A stretch of DNA of 64,000 bases, taken from NCBI GenBank assembly GCA_024449915.1, contig JAMZAV010000785.1, positions 186,001 to 250,000 on the forward strand. The letters are read 5' to 3'. Source of the stretch: Sweltsa coloradensis. Its lineage: Eukaryota > Arthropoda > Insecta > Plecoptera > Chloroperlidae. Both the position numbers and the translations under genes were made by a program. Under the pieces are notes generated by a model that saw only the letters and a program-made list of their open reading frames with translations, was not told the DNA's origin and did not search any database. Shown here in pieces: positions 45,955 through 57,740 of the stretch (position 1 is the stretch's first letter; every line of letters starts with the position of its first letter).

Positions 45955-46330
45955 TTAAGCCTGCAACGTAGCATTAAAGTAAGGTAAGCGAGGAGGTTAA
46001 AAATGACCATATATAAACACGTAAATTTTAGCCTTCATTTAGGCTTAACTTTAAATGAACGTAGTGCTAATTTTGTCACTCCATGCATATGTGTTTTTAC
46101 CCGTGAATCATACAATAATTCTAAGTTGAATAGACGTGTGAATTTTAACCCTACATGTTGAGGAGTTTAAAAGTCTACAATGTAGGTTACACTTAAGTTT
46201 AACGCTCTACTAAATATCACACTACATGTAGGGTATTATAAGGCGACAGTGTAGGGCAGATTAAATGTGAACGTCGGTGAAAACATACACCTTCAGGGAC
46301 AGAATTTTAAATCCTACAAGGAAGCGGTCA
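45955..46330. repeat. Right subterminal repeat array of the CACTA-like element
   Basis: Units such as AAAAGTCTACAATGTAGG, CACTACATGTAGGGTATT and GACAGTGTAGGGCAG are the complement-oriented counterparts of the left array. Opposite orientation at the two ends is expected for transposase-binding subterminal repeats. Confidence 0.6.
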
Positions 46331-46503
46331 ATTTATTATGACTTTGCATAAATTAACTTGAACATTTCAATTAATATTCACTGTACACTGCAGCAATTTA
46401 TTGAGAAAAGGTATACTTTAGGTGAAAACCATATTTACGTATACTGTTGTTGGAAAAGTAAGTCTCCGATGCACGGGTTATTTTAAAGATTTTTCTTACA
46501 GTG

Positions 46504-46760
46504 TTGAATGTAACTATTTAACTTTTTGAACGATTTTGCCACAAAACTAATGGCATTCAATCGAGAACAAAGCTTGCGGATGGTGAAAATTTCAACTCGA
46601 TCCGAGCCTCCGTTCGGACGTTATCGCGAGACATACAAAAAAAAACAAAAACAAACAAACAAACAAAAAAAACAAAAAAAAAACAAAAACAAAAACAAAA
46701 ACAAAACCAGTGACTTTTTTTTCCGGCAGAGTCAAATGGAAACGCTCGCTTCGCTCGCTT
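46504..46760 (-). mobile_element. Family S copy d, second part
   Basis: Homology resumes at TTGAATGTAAC and runs to CGCTTCGCTCGCTTAA at 46760. The (CAAA)n-rich tract at 46640-46705 matches copy c. The plus-strand frame at 46526-46762 is a shadow. Confidence 0.8.
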
Positions 46761-48870
46761 AATAAATCTACTTATTGCGTTGAGGATGTTCAGTATTTAT
46801 CTTTAGCTAAACTACGCACGGTACACCTAGTATGGTACTATAACAAAATATCAAATTATACTTTGAAAGATTTTCTCATATAACTTTGTAATTAGAATAA
46901 TTGAAGGTGAAGTCAGAATTTATAAAGATAATGGGTTCGAGCGTTCGACCAGAAATTCCAGAACTAAGCCAAATCAGTTTGTCGATCCTATAGGTCTATG
47001 AAATACTGGTACCTGACCCTCTGTTGTGCATCATATTTACATTATAGTTTACTATTGGAATTCTGTTGATCTCATGTGAGTTTACTGCTATACTTGCTAT
47101 AATATCTCATACAGCAGATAATATCAATAGATTATTACAATGTCTTTAAAGACAAAGCGTCTGCTTAAATTGTTACACAATGTATTGGAGGACATGAGAT
47201 TCGTATGTCGGCCAAGTATCTTCGGAAAGATTCATTAACTTCCGTTGATACCATCTGGTATGCGCGCGTGACTTTAAGGCACTAATGACGTCAACGTTTA
47301 TGTAATTAGCCCATTTCTTCTCGCGAATGATGGGTCGAGCGCTCGACTGTATCATCTCAATTTACTCCGTAAGGAACGGTTTAGACACGCTTCGCAACAG
47401 AGGTGTAGGCTTGCATGGCTCACAAAAAAACCATAATGCAAGGTATAGGGTATAGGGCCAATTCGTGCTATTGCCTTATTCTCATTTAGTTGAAATGTAC
47501 ATGCAAATAAAAATAAGATATTCATACATTTGATAAGTTGTGTTAGCAGCAGTCAGCACATACTTAAATAGTTTTGTTGTTGCATTTATATTAGAACGAA
47601 TTGGATATTTGATCCCTTAATTTTATAAATCTTTAAGAGGATAGGACATACGTTTTTAGCAAATTCTGTTCGTTCGACTGATTGGCATTAGAAATGTTTG
47701 AAATTTTGCACATGTCAAGGAAATTAAACAGTAGGGCTTTGCAGTGGCACTTTTTAAAAAGTTGTCTCATATAGGTGAACGCTACAAAAATAAATTATAT
47801 TTTACCATTTTGGATTTTCTTAAAAAGTCCGAAATTGACCAAGTTCGTGAATTGTTTCTGACTGACAAACAAACAATATTGAAAATCTAAGACTTTAGGG
47901 CTGTCCATGTATGCGTTCTTGACAACAAACTGTGTATAGTTTCATATACATCGGGTGCTTCCTTATCCTGGACGAGAGAACAGTTGCTAAGTGCCAAATG
48001 TGTTTTATTCAAACTCGTTTATAGGTTTTACACAGAAGACAGCTAAAGGCATTTGCATTTTAAAATGTAAGATTATATTTACTGACTTAAAACATTTTGT
48101 TAACACATGCTATGACTGGATAAAACACAAGCCACACAATTACTGCGCTGTACTGGAATCGTTGCATGTTTGAACCTCAGTCATACCCATGCAGGTGGCA
48201 AGGAAATGCTATAATAATGAAAACCTTTGAATTGCCTTTCAAGATTACTTCATGTTGTTGCCAACTGAAATGAGACAATAAAATATTTACGACTTGTCCC
48301 TAACCAAAGTCAGCAATCACCATACATGAGAATTCAGCAATTACCATACATGATATAGGTATACACGTACGACACATTTATAATTTCGGCACCATCTGCA
48401 TTGTCTTCAGAAACTCTTATTCTGACAGTACTATCATCGCCTCTTCAAACAAGCCTTTCTCACTAACTCTCTGTGTATTACGTATGGGCCATTGCATATT
48501 GCATAGCACCAAGCTATCGTCGTTACTTTTTAGTTGTTACTATAAAACATATTTTTTCAAACAAGTATTTAATAGCGGTACAGGAGGTTATTCGTAAATT
48601 ATAAATAAGAATCTGGTTGGCCTTCCTAAGAAACAGGAGCTGTATAGTAGACAGACTTGAAGAAAAATGAACTAAAACAATATGGGGATTCAAAGGAGTA
48701 AAACATAAAATTACGTTTATCAATATGGTAACCCAATTATTATCGATCTAGTCAGTGTTTTTTTCAAACTGAACACTTATGGTAATCTTGGTTTTTTAAA
48801 TCTAATTCACCGAGTATGATGAGCATAGTAAAGATTATTTGCCAAACCATTACCAACCATTTTTTTTTAA
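46761..48870. other. AT-rich DNA; small GC-richer patch at 47170-47400
   Basis: No gene was recognised. The patch at 47170-47400 holds TAATGACGTCAACG (CRE-like) and GGTCGAGCGCTCGAC, a palindrome. Frames at 47173-47355, 47991-48173 and 48523-48723 are not supported. Confidence 0.45.
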
Positions 48871-48874
48871 ACTG

Positions 48875-49115
48875 AGCGAAGCTATTTTTCCACTTGTCGC
48901 GGGCGCCTCCCAGCCAAACTGGCTGCCACTCGATCAGATTCAGACAGGTTGCATGGGCCAAGCACACAGAAGAAAGCCGACCATGCAGGTTAATTTATCT
49001 TAAGCTTCTGCCAGATGACACGACCTGATACAGATGCTGCATCGCGCTGTCGTGGCATAACTGACACCTGTCAATCACGCCCCGTGTCAACAAGGCGAAA
49101 CATACTCTCAGATGT
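48875..49115. promoter_or_regulatory. GC-richer block with a Pbx-Meis/Prep site
   Basis: Contains CTGTCAATCA at 49068-49077 (TGATTGACAG on the minus strand), AGCCAAACTGGCT (palindromic), CAGATGCTGCATCGCG and GGCGCCTCCCAGCC. The nearby minus-strand frame at 48764-48967 has no recognised domain. Enhancer-like by motif content only. Confidence 0.35.
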
Positions 49116-49329
49116 AGTATACAATGTGTTTTGTGTTACATATGTAGACTGAGACTGACATCTGTGTGAAATGCATCTTTACGAATGTTTCATAATAATA
49201 AACGAGTCATGCCATACTTATAGATTTTCTTGAATAGGCAATATGCAAGACTAAAAATTTTTTGTGTGATGAATCCCCGTAAAAGGGTTTATTCAAGAAG
49301 AATGTGAGTGTATGGGGGGCATTTCGTTA

Positions 49330-50658
49330 TTGGATGAGCGAAGCGAAGACTTCAATTTCACTGACCCCCCAAAAAATTAGCTCGTATTTTTTATTTTTTC
49401 TGTTTGTTCGCGCTCTACCGGGCAAATAGCATGCGATCTTGATGAAAATTGTAGGGGACCTTCGAAATTTCTGAACTTATACCTGCCACGTTTTTGGGTA
49501 CAATCGAAGAAATATTTCTCATGAATATAGTACTTAAACGATTTTTTTCGATTCATAATGCGATATTTTCGTGACATTTGGGCTGATTCTGACCAAACGG
49601 GTGGGGCTATACAACGTTCATATTTTACATGGACATTAAAGGTAATGGTCATGTATAGTACCTTTTGAAAGAAAAGTTTCAAAAGTTTGCCAGAATACAT
49701 AAAGAAATAATGTTTTTTGTAAAAAAAAAAAAGAAAGTTTTTGAGGTGTATAATATAGTTAACAAGTAACAAACTTGACGACAATCACCTATAAAATGCG
49801 TACAAAAAGAAAATCTTCGGGCCTCCAGATAGTTTATATTCTATTAATTGGTATTAGCATAGCAATATACTACTTTATACAAGGAAAAACGCTTAAGACC
49901 CGCCGCGTTGTTGGATGAGCGTAATTGGTGCATTGAGCTGCCATGTGTTATGAGGATTTTCTGTTGTTCTGTGACAAAATTATTACAAAGTCGAATAATT
50001 TTTTTAAATTAAATTAAATTAAATAAAAAATTGACTTTATTTTTTAATTTTTTTTATGAATCGTAATTTTAAAAAAAGGAAAAAATCGTAAAATTGCGAT
50101 TTTCATAAGAAATAATTATTCGATTGCACTCAAATTTTACAAGAATATATTAATTCATAAAATTAAGGTTCTGTGAAAAATTCATTACAATAGGATAAAG
50201 CATGTAGGTGTTATAAGTCAAAGACTTGTTTAAAAAAAGAAAAAACATGTAAAATTTCGATTTTCATGAGAAATAATTTTTTTCGATTGCGCTCAAATTT
50301 CACACGAATATCTTAATTCATAAAATAAAGGTTTTGTGAAAAAATCATTAAAATCGAATGAAGCATGTAGGTGCTATAAATCGAAGAAATATTTTAAAAA
50401 TTAAAAAAATTCGTAAAATGGCGATTTTCATGAGAAATAATTTTCCGATTGCGTTCAAAAACGTGGCAGTTCTAAGTTCAGAGATTTCGAAGGTCTCCAT
50501 AAAATTTCATCGCAATCGGAGTATCGGTTTAGCCGGAATCGTGTTAACAAACAGACAAAAATACAGAAAGAAAGAAAGAAAAAAAACAAAAACATTTCGG
50601 ATTTTTTTCTCCAGTGTAGTGAAATGGAATCTTCGCTTCGCTCGCTACGCTCATCCAA
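49330..50658. mobile_element. 1.33-kb inverted-repeat element with GCGAAGCGAAG termini
   Basis: The ends TTGGATGAGCGAAGCGAAG and CTTCGCTTCGCTCGCTACGC are inverted, and homology between the arms continues inward for more than 200 bp (shared words ACCTTCGAAAT, GCCACGTTTTTG, ATTTCTCATGAAAAT). The block at 49576-49690 (GACCAAACGGGTGGGGCT and flanks) recurs at 59007-59110. The centre contains diverged tandem units around TTTTCATGAGAAATAATT. It resembles family S in its terminal style but not in sequence. Frames at 49377-49784 and 50358-50675 are repeat shadows. Confidence 0.65.
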
Positions 50659-51423
50659 AAATTATCCTAATTTAAAACAAAAATTATATTGCAATATGAC
50701 TTGAAAAAGTAAAGAGACCCCACGCATACTAAAAACTTACAAAAAAAGCTCATCCATCTACGTGACTAGAAAAAGCGTTTGCGAAGCGGCCAATAGTATT
50801 AAAACATTTACATAAATTTAATATGAGTGTTTATTAGAGAGATTTCAGTGCCAGGATATGATTTTAGTCTTTGTACTAAAGTATTGTAAACAAATAACTT
50901 TTTCGTATAAGGATGCCCGCTGTCAGAATATACCCAGTGTGATCTTATGGTGACTTGGGAAAGGAATATATGCTCAATCACGTCATTCGTCTATAAACGA
51001 AGAAAACCCCGGGAAAAAAACTTTCAGTTAGGATTGCCGATGTTTTGAAACTATATTATACGCCACAAACAAACACAAACATTACATGAATAAATTTGAA
51101 AAAAATGTTGTACCAAAAATTTAACCTAGTTTACCATGTTAAAATCAAACCGAATAATTTCTATAGTATATAGGGTACACGATTTTGTGTTTCGTCATCG
51201 GAACATTACGTTGTTTTGCCACAAATTGCAAATTAAAAAATATATAAAACTAGTATACTATGTTTACAATAGCCAATGGTATAGGTAAAGAAAGTTTCAA
51301 ATTAAACCAAGGGCGTATACAATATACCATTCTTAAAAAATAGCCCTTCTATTACGCCGCAACAACGAAGTGATTCCCTCCTCGCTCCCGCCCCCGAAAT
51401 CCATTTTTTTAAGATTTGTGTAA
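50659..51423. other. AT-rich DNA without recognisable features
   Basis: Nothing was recognised; the boundary at 51424 is where reverse-transcriptase homology starts, just after an in-frame TAA. Confidence 0.45.
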
Positions 51424-52117
51424 GATTTTCCAATTAATATTATTTATCACGATTTCAACTGCATTCATACTATGGCTGAATTGACCGATTGTGAATGTAG
51501 TGGGAAAATTGAATGTGTAAATACTTATGAGTACCTGGGATTAACTGTAGATAGGCACTTTTCGTGGAAATATCATATTGATAAATTATGTAACAGACTA
51601 CGCTCTTGCTCCTCTCGGCTTTATATTCTAAAATATGTATTACCTTTTTCCTTATTTAGAACCGTGTATCAATCCTTAGCCGAATCTTTGATTTTGTATG
51701 GCATTTTAGCTTGGGGCAATGCTTCGCGGTGTCACATTCAAAGGGTTGAAGATTTACAAATAAAAATGTTAAAAATGGTAATGTGTGACTTTAAAACCGA
51801 TTCAGAACTCTCCCGTAAACAAATATTTTCTTTTTGTAATGTGCTGCCAATATCTTCATTGTTTATATATAGATTTATATTACACTTCTATTTTAAATCA
51901 GATTTCAAGATTCTGTTAAGACTCGTGCAAGGATACAAGGCTAAAAGTGGCGGGGGCATTCAAAATTCCCAATTTTAACAACAAATATGGCCAACGTTCA
52001 CTTTCTTACTCGGTTCCTTCTACGTTCAACTTGATGCCCTCCTCACTGAAAACCTTGTCTAACATTTCAAAAATTAAAACTGAACTAAAATCTTATCTTC
52101 TTTCTGACACCTTTTGA
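51424..52117 (+). pseudogene. LINE ORF2 C-terminal fragment (reverse transcriptase thumb), frameshifted
   Basis: The frame entering at 51424 (in-frame ATG at 51472) encodes YLGLTVDRHFSWKYHI, then LILYGILAWGN and IQRVEDLQIKMLKMV, the conserved region after the catalytic domain of non-LTR reverse transcriptases. The catalytic FADD box lies upstream and is missing. Near 51955 the original frame shifts by one base. The other frame continues with GQRSLSYSVPSTFNLMPSSL and KSYLLSDTF, the usual C-terminal end of CR1/Jockey-type ORF2, stopping at 52115-52117. Without the frameshift about 230 residues of the roughly 900-1000 in such proteins would remain. It is a dead copy. Confidence 0.88.
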
Positions 52118-52485
52118 CAGTGTTTTCCGATTTATTTATTTTTCTAAGCTCTTTGTTCTTTTTCTGTAATTTTTTGGATTTCACAAATTAACTGAATATG
52201 TCATGCAACCAAAGTATTTATACATACATGTTTTTCATGTTCATTTTGGTATATGTTCCGTTCTCTGTATTGTCACCATCTTAAATAATTTATTAATTGT
52301 CTTTGCCCCACAGTTAAGCCTTTTTCAGGCTTTGTGGGTTTTTGATTATATTCTTGTTAGAGTTATTTCTGTAGGCCTATGTAACATTAATTATTTATTT
52401 GTTACAATTTTGCTATGGTGTATGACGAGTCATGTATGTTCTATGTTCTATGACAATAAAATAAATTTGTATTAAAAAAAAAAAA
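51424..52485 (+). mobile_element. 5'-truncated LINE (CR1/Jockey group), 3' end with poly-A
   Basis: The insertion carries the end of the element's reverse-transcriptase gene (51424-52117), a 3' untranslated region with a hairpin (CCCCACAG...AAGCC at 52306-52320 pairing with GGCTTTGTGGG), AATAAA at 52455-52460 and a 12-A tail at 52474-52485. Loss of the 5' part and a 3' tail are typical of target-primed insertion. The clade is inferred from the C-terminal sequence only; no clear target duplication was found. Confidence 0.85.
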
Positions 52486-53944
52486 CATTTTTTGATTTAT
52501 TTACGTGGTTTTAGATTATAGGATCAGATTCAGACAATCACATGATAAAAACTTATAATGAAAATTAAATTTCTTTCTTTAGTCTAATATTAAGCTTATA
52601 ATTTTTTTTTACTTTTTGTCTTGAATTCTTACTATCAATTTAATGCAATTTAATGAAATATTTTGGAATGGATGATGAAGGAACGCGTAACGTAAAAAAA
52701 AATCATTTTGACGTATTATCAGGTAAGGCCTAATCAGGTGTTTTTTAATAAATCTATACTATGAGTTAGGATTAGTCAAATGTTGAGCGGCAGTCAACGT
52801 TCTCCCAATCTTTTTTCAATCTACCGGTGACTAAAGATCATGTTTTCATGCCCACGCCAACGCAATTATTCCAATAACGAACATTATTCGTCGAGTGCCT
52901 GCTGGTGCAAAACCCATTTGTTTCGATTCTCACATTACCATTATTCATGATCTTAAATAGCAATGCCATTCATAAACGACGCCATGTTACAATGGCGAGG
53001 TTGCTATTCATTAACAGGCTAATAATGAAGCTAAATGAATGAATGAATGAATGAATGAATAAATGAATGAATGAATGAATGAATGAAGGGCTTGCTTTTC
53101 TCAGTGCTCTCTATTGAGTGGCATATAATGAAGACTTATATTCTCGATATCGAAGTATAATGAATGCCTATACTCACTTAATTCGACTTGATTTTTCACG
53201 ACTCAAAACTTATAGGTCTGTAGCCACTATACTTAGTTAATTAGTTTTATTTATACATCCTTTGTAAATCAGTATTCATCACTCAATAGAATAGAAGTTA
53301 AATTAATAAATACAAATACAAAAGTAGTGCAAAAGCAAGTCGAATTGAGTGGGTTTTCACGTCTTTGCACCCCCCCCCCCCCCCGTTCACACGCCTTCTG
53401 CAAGGTGCCACCTACACAGGCAACTTCATCAAAACCGCAAGGACATAATTACAGCTGGTTGATCAATGATCTTTTTGGCCCTCGTCTGTAATAGTTACGT
53501 TGGCCTGCCCCTATGTTACATTATAGTAAAATGAAATGAACCATACTAAATATAATTTTCAAAATTATTATCCTTTAAAGCAAATTGTTATATACATTGC
53601 TTGGTAAAAGGTAGGCTCCCGTAGGAGTCAAGACAATTACCCGAACCCTTTGTTTGGCTGAATTTGGCTAGAATGTAGGCCAATGTTGTTATAAAATCTT
53701 AAAGATTACAAGTTCATTAATTTTTTAAGTGGAAAATCAATAAAAAACTAAAAGATTGGGAAGTGGTGGACACATACATCACTTTGTTGAGAATAGCTTG
53801 GCTACCTTCTTTCTCATCGCGTGTATAAGTTAATCTATTGACGTGCTTTGAATAGAGACATCCAATGAAATTAAATTCTAGAATGATTAATCACAATCTA
53901 ATTATAAATCAAACCAAGACATAAGTTTTCTTGTAAACGTTTTG
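52486..53944. other. AT-rich DNA; (GAAT)n at 53035-53087, poly-C at 53370-53384
   Basis: No gene was recognised. The tetranucleotide tract has about 13 units with one AAAT interruption. Confidence 0.6.
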
Positions 53945-54250
53945 ATGCGACTGTGGCGTCGTATTGACATGGAGCTGTCAATCACCTCCCCCAGACCACG
54001 TGGTATGGCCGACATGTTACGTCACAGGTCTGCTTGCCATAAAACAGAGAATCTCTCGTCAAACCAGTCGTTTTTTACCGTTTGGGCGGAGCGCGCGACT
54101 CATCTGTCATCCACGACGGGTTAGTGGGCGTAGCCCTGTCGCCGCGAGACGCGACCAATCACGGGAGAGGCCATATTGCGAGGTGGGCGGGGCTAAATGC
54201 AACCTGTTCCTTGCTGATCTTACCTGGACTACGTGATTGATGGCAGACAG
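53945..54250. promoter_or_regulatory. CpG-rich promoter-like island with Pbx-Meis and Hox-Pbx sites
   Basis: The most promoter-like stretch in the window. It holds GGGCGGGGC and GGGCGGAGCGCGCG (GC boxes), GACCAATCACGG (CCAAT box), ACCACGTGG (E-box), CTGTCAATCA at 53975-53984 and TGATTGATGGCAG starting at 54234. CpG is frequent, unlike the flanks. Plus-strand frames at 53942-54236 lack homology. On the minus strand a CAG|GTAAGA donor falls at 54222, so a transcript start on that strand is possible. Confidence 0.45.
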
Positions 54251-54282
54251 CACCGCCACATTCAAATCACCGACTGGTTTAG
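54223..54282 (-). CDS. Weak candidate exon ending at a strong donor
   Basis: On the minus strand GTAGTCCAG|GTAAGATC is a near-consensus donor. Upstream, one frame is open for about 32 codons, and an AG after ACGCGCTGC (near 54283) could be the acceptor, giving a 60-nt exon encoding AKPVGDLNVAVLSAINHVVQ. The acceptor has a poor pyrimidine tract. It may equally be the end of a non-coding first exon. Confidence 0.18.
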
Positions 54283-54834
54283 CCTGCAGCGCGTTACAGC
54301 AGAACGATGTTCGAGAATGCTACAGCGTGTTCGGTGTTTTGCCACTTGTAGCTATGCTGTCACTCGGTAACAGATAGTAGACGCTTGTACAAAACGTACC
54401 GAATTCAAATTCATACAAGACTGTTTTTAAGTTTCAGTTGAGTGTAATTATTTTGTTACAATAAAAAGTGTGATGCTACTTTACTTTTATAATATTATAT
54501 TCTTGGATAGGAATAAAACAAGTCCGAAAAATATTTTATTTTGAAGGCTGCATTGCATGATATAGCAGCTTTTTAGCACTTGATAATGCATTAATCTGGA
54601 TTGTTTGGCAAATGTAATCGATTATATTTCAACTAGTAAAACGTTACCGACAGATGACGCTCAAGAACCACGTGACCCAGATTCGGAAGTCCCGCTTTGA
54701 TACCCGTTACCGACCATCCCGACTGTAAGTTTTACCCTGTCGTTGAAATAATAATTGAACCTTAAATGGGTATTCACCTGCTAAACTCAAAAAAATATTT
54801 CAATTAGAATAAGTAGTTATTATTATGATTTAAA
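54283..54834. other. AT-rich DNA without recognisable features
   Basis: Nothing was assigned beyond the flank of the CpG island. Confidence 0.4.
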
Positions 54835-57440
54835 ATGAAAACAGAAAAAAAATTGTGTCCACCCCCCCGATTAAAAATTAAAAAATTTGGGTTTTTTTCG
54901 TTTTATGCCCAGGACCTTGGATGGTTTTGGTCTAATTGGCCATTTGTCTTGCTTACATTTCAATACATTTTCTGTAAATGCTCTACTGTTTGTTTCTGTA
55001 ATTTGGACATTCAACCATTAATTTGTTTTTCAAGAAAATATTTAATTTAAAAACATTTGACAAAAAAAATGCCCCATAAGACCCTCTTTTTAAAAATTTT
55101 TCCAGGATAGGAAAAGATAAAACCCTTTTCTTTTCCTTTACCGTGCACCCGGGCCATGGTCTTGATTAAAATTTCCTGCCCTTTGAATTGGCCCACTTTT
55201 ACTAAAAGTCGGTAAGGAGAACAGTACTTTGTCCAGGCCAATCGAATTGACGCATAGCTTGTAAATCAAAAAACATAAACAATATCTCAGAGAATATATC
55301 AATGTCACTGGTTCAACCCCTGTTTTTTGACGTGAAGAAAATCGTTCATATAAAAAAATTCGACCTAGTGTCGTCAGGTTCGCCCCTTGTTTTTATGAGG
55401 TGTACAATTGCAGGGTCGAAAAAAAGTAAAACCTTGACCTCTCGAGAGATTCTTGCCCATGGTCAACCCAACCCACGGGGTGGGCGGGGCAGGTAGGCCC
55501 TAATAACAAATTATATTTAAAAAAAAAAGCCCCTTGGCGACGGTCGGTCGCCCCACCCAACGCTCGCGACTGCTACGATGATAAAACTCGGGGCTCTGTA
55601 AAGTCCCAGAGTTGGGGGTTTTTCGCATCGACCCCGCCCCAAAAAGATTTACAATCTTGAAATGGGGTATAGCCCTGATATTGGCCCAAACCTAAAAAAA
55701 AAAAATCAGACCAATCCGAAAACCCCGTTCTGTGTTTAAAAAAAAAAGTCCCAAACTTTTTAAAAACCTTTCCCGGCTGGCGGTATAGTTGGCGGAAATT
55801 TTTTGGAGAGTAAAAAGAGCCTACATAAAAAACTGTAATCTTAAAAACTATGAAACTTTGGGCCACAACTTAGAGTCCTCAGACGCAATCACTTTTTTCT
55901 TTCAAAAAAACCCAAAACGGTATCAGGGACCCGGGGAAAATAAAATTTTTTGGTAATAATCAAAAATCGTAATTACTAAGGCGTGTTAATTTTTACAAAC
56001 TTGAAATTAAAATGCTCTTAACCCTTTTTAAAATTTTTATTCACCTAAATTTATGCAATTTTGTATCAAACGATTAACCTAGCAAAATTTAATAAAAAAT
56101 ATTGTACGCCAAATACAGATTGTAAAAAAAACAAAAGATGGTAGCCTTTTCTAACAATCTGTCGAAAGGCACTGATATCCACCCCTTGCTTTATGTATCA
56201 TGACAAATTTCGTTTTTTGCTTAACCCCAAATGTATTGTTACTATTTAAAAATGAATTAAACTCCGTCTAAGCCGTAAACCGAGCAATTTTAAATATTTA
56301 AAATTTAATTAAAAATTTTTGAATTGAAAATTACTTTTTAATTTTCCCCTTTTTTGAAATTTTTTTACAAGTATTTCACGTATTATATGAACAAAAAGCA
56401 AAAAAAAAATGTTCCCCCCCCCCCCAAATTAAAAAAAAAAACGGCGACAAGCTTTTCCAAAAGTCTTTTTCGGTGTATATGCTAGATATAGAAGTTTAGC
56501 CAAGCATTTCATTCTATCTCCCCGTTTCGCTTTGAAAGAATAGATCATTTTGCCGTTTACGAGCGCCAAAACCCAAACCCTTTGTGGTAAAAAAAATCAA
56601 AATTTTTAAATCAAAATCATAAAAAAAAATTACTTTGCCAAAGACTTTTTGGAGTTCTATAATGAACCAAATTCAAGTCCAGTAATTTTTTTTATGATTT
56701 TGGTTTAAAATTTTGACTTTTTTTTCCACGAAAATGGTTGGGTTGGCGCTCGTCAACGGGCGAAATGATTTACTTCTTTTCAAAACAAAATACAGGGAGA
56801 AAGAATGAAAAAGCTTGGGTAAACTTTATATCTCACAGCATTCACAGCCGAAGGACTTTGAAGGAGAGCTTGGCTGCCGTTTTTTTTTTCTTCAATTTTT
56901 TGCATTTGGGGGGGGGGGGGGGGTATTTTTCTACAATTCGTTCATGTGGTTGAAAGAAAAAACAGCCCAAAAAGATTTTTAAAGTATTGCCATAAATGTG
57001 ACGTTCAAAACTGTGAATGCGATAGACGGCCGTTCTTTTAGATCTTGGGCATGTTTGTATGTGAATTATGATATGTCGGTCTCACCATGCATTGTAGTTA
57101 ACCTGGTGCCTCCACTAATTTGATCCGGTAAATAGTTCCATCATGAGGATCTCGATCCCTTGGGGGGATATTAGGTATTAGTTCGACCCCTGTTCATATA
57201 AGGTCGAAACAGTGATAAGGGTTCTAAGCATAAATATTACATAATGGAGTGTAGGTTGTCCCATACAAAACCACGATCTAACGTTCATGTCATTCTAAAG
57301 GATTTATATCCTTTAAAGGATTTAAAAGGTTTTATTTTCTTTTTCATTATCCACAATAAACAATTTATCGATCGTTTATTTTTAAACTGTGTCTTTAAGT
57401 GTTTGGAGCTATTTAACAGGAGTATATTATGCTTTTAGCA
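54835..57440. other. Homopolymer-inflated, low-confidence sequence
   Basis: From about 54840 to 56950 runs of A, T, C and G of 6-15 nt are unusually dense (for example C-run near 56414, G-run near 56910), with no family I can align. The pattern matches 13320-15000 and 59750-61500 and suggests weakly polished sequence. Frames here (55047-55241, 55573-55866, 56738-56953 and others) should not be trusted. Positions 56950-57440 are cleaner AT-rich DNA with nothing recognised. Confidence 0.5.
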
Positions 57441-57449
57441 TCCATCCAT

Positions 57450-57740
57450 CCATACCTCAAGATATAGGACTCTGAACAAAAATACTAGAAAAAAAAGATT
57501 GTACCCGGCGCCTCCACCAAAGATGTCAATGGGTTTGACTGTCAAATTATAGAACTCTGAACAAAAATACTAGAAAAAAATAGATTGTACCCGGCACCTC
57601 CACCAAAGATCCTAAATTTGGGTTAGACTATCAAGTTATAAAAACTCGAAAAAAAAATTTAGACAAAATAGATTGGACCCGACGCCTCCACCAAAGATCT
57701 CAATTGGTTAGACTATAAAAATTTTTAGGACTCTGAACAA
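57450..57740 (+). repeat. Satellite array, left block (diverged units)
   Basis: About three units of roughly 90 bp: AGATTGTACCCGGCRCCTCC, ACCAAAGATNTCAA, TTGGTTAGACTNTCAA, GACTCTGAACAAAAA. These lack the CACGTG core found in the right-hand units and look older or of another subtype. Confidence 0.8.

Larger units (their letters stand above)
41314..46503. mobile_element. 5.19-kb CACTA (EnSpm)-like transposon, non-autonomous
   Basis: The boundaries are set by the split S copy. Both ends begin CACTGTAA(A/G)AAAAA in inverted orientation, with TT on both outer sides (41312-41313 and 46504-46505) as a probable 2-bp target duplication. Both flanks carry arrays of short subterminal repeats, a hallmark of CACTA elements: variants of ACATTGTAGACTTAAAA and AATGTAGGGTAAAATT on the left, and their complements on the right. 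No transposase-like frame was found in the interior, so this copy is non-autonomous or its gene has been lost. A younger G element is nested at 43584-44633. Confidence 0.72.

Noticed and set aside
52203..52475. 90-codon plus-strand frame after the LINE coding end
   Set aside because: It lies in the 3' untranslated region and tail of the LINE insertion.
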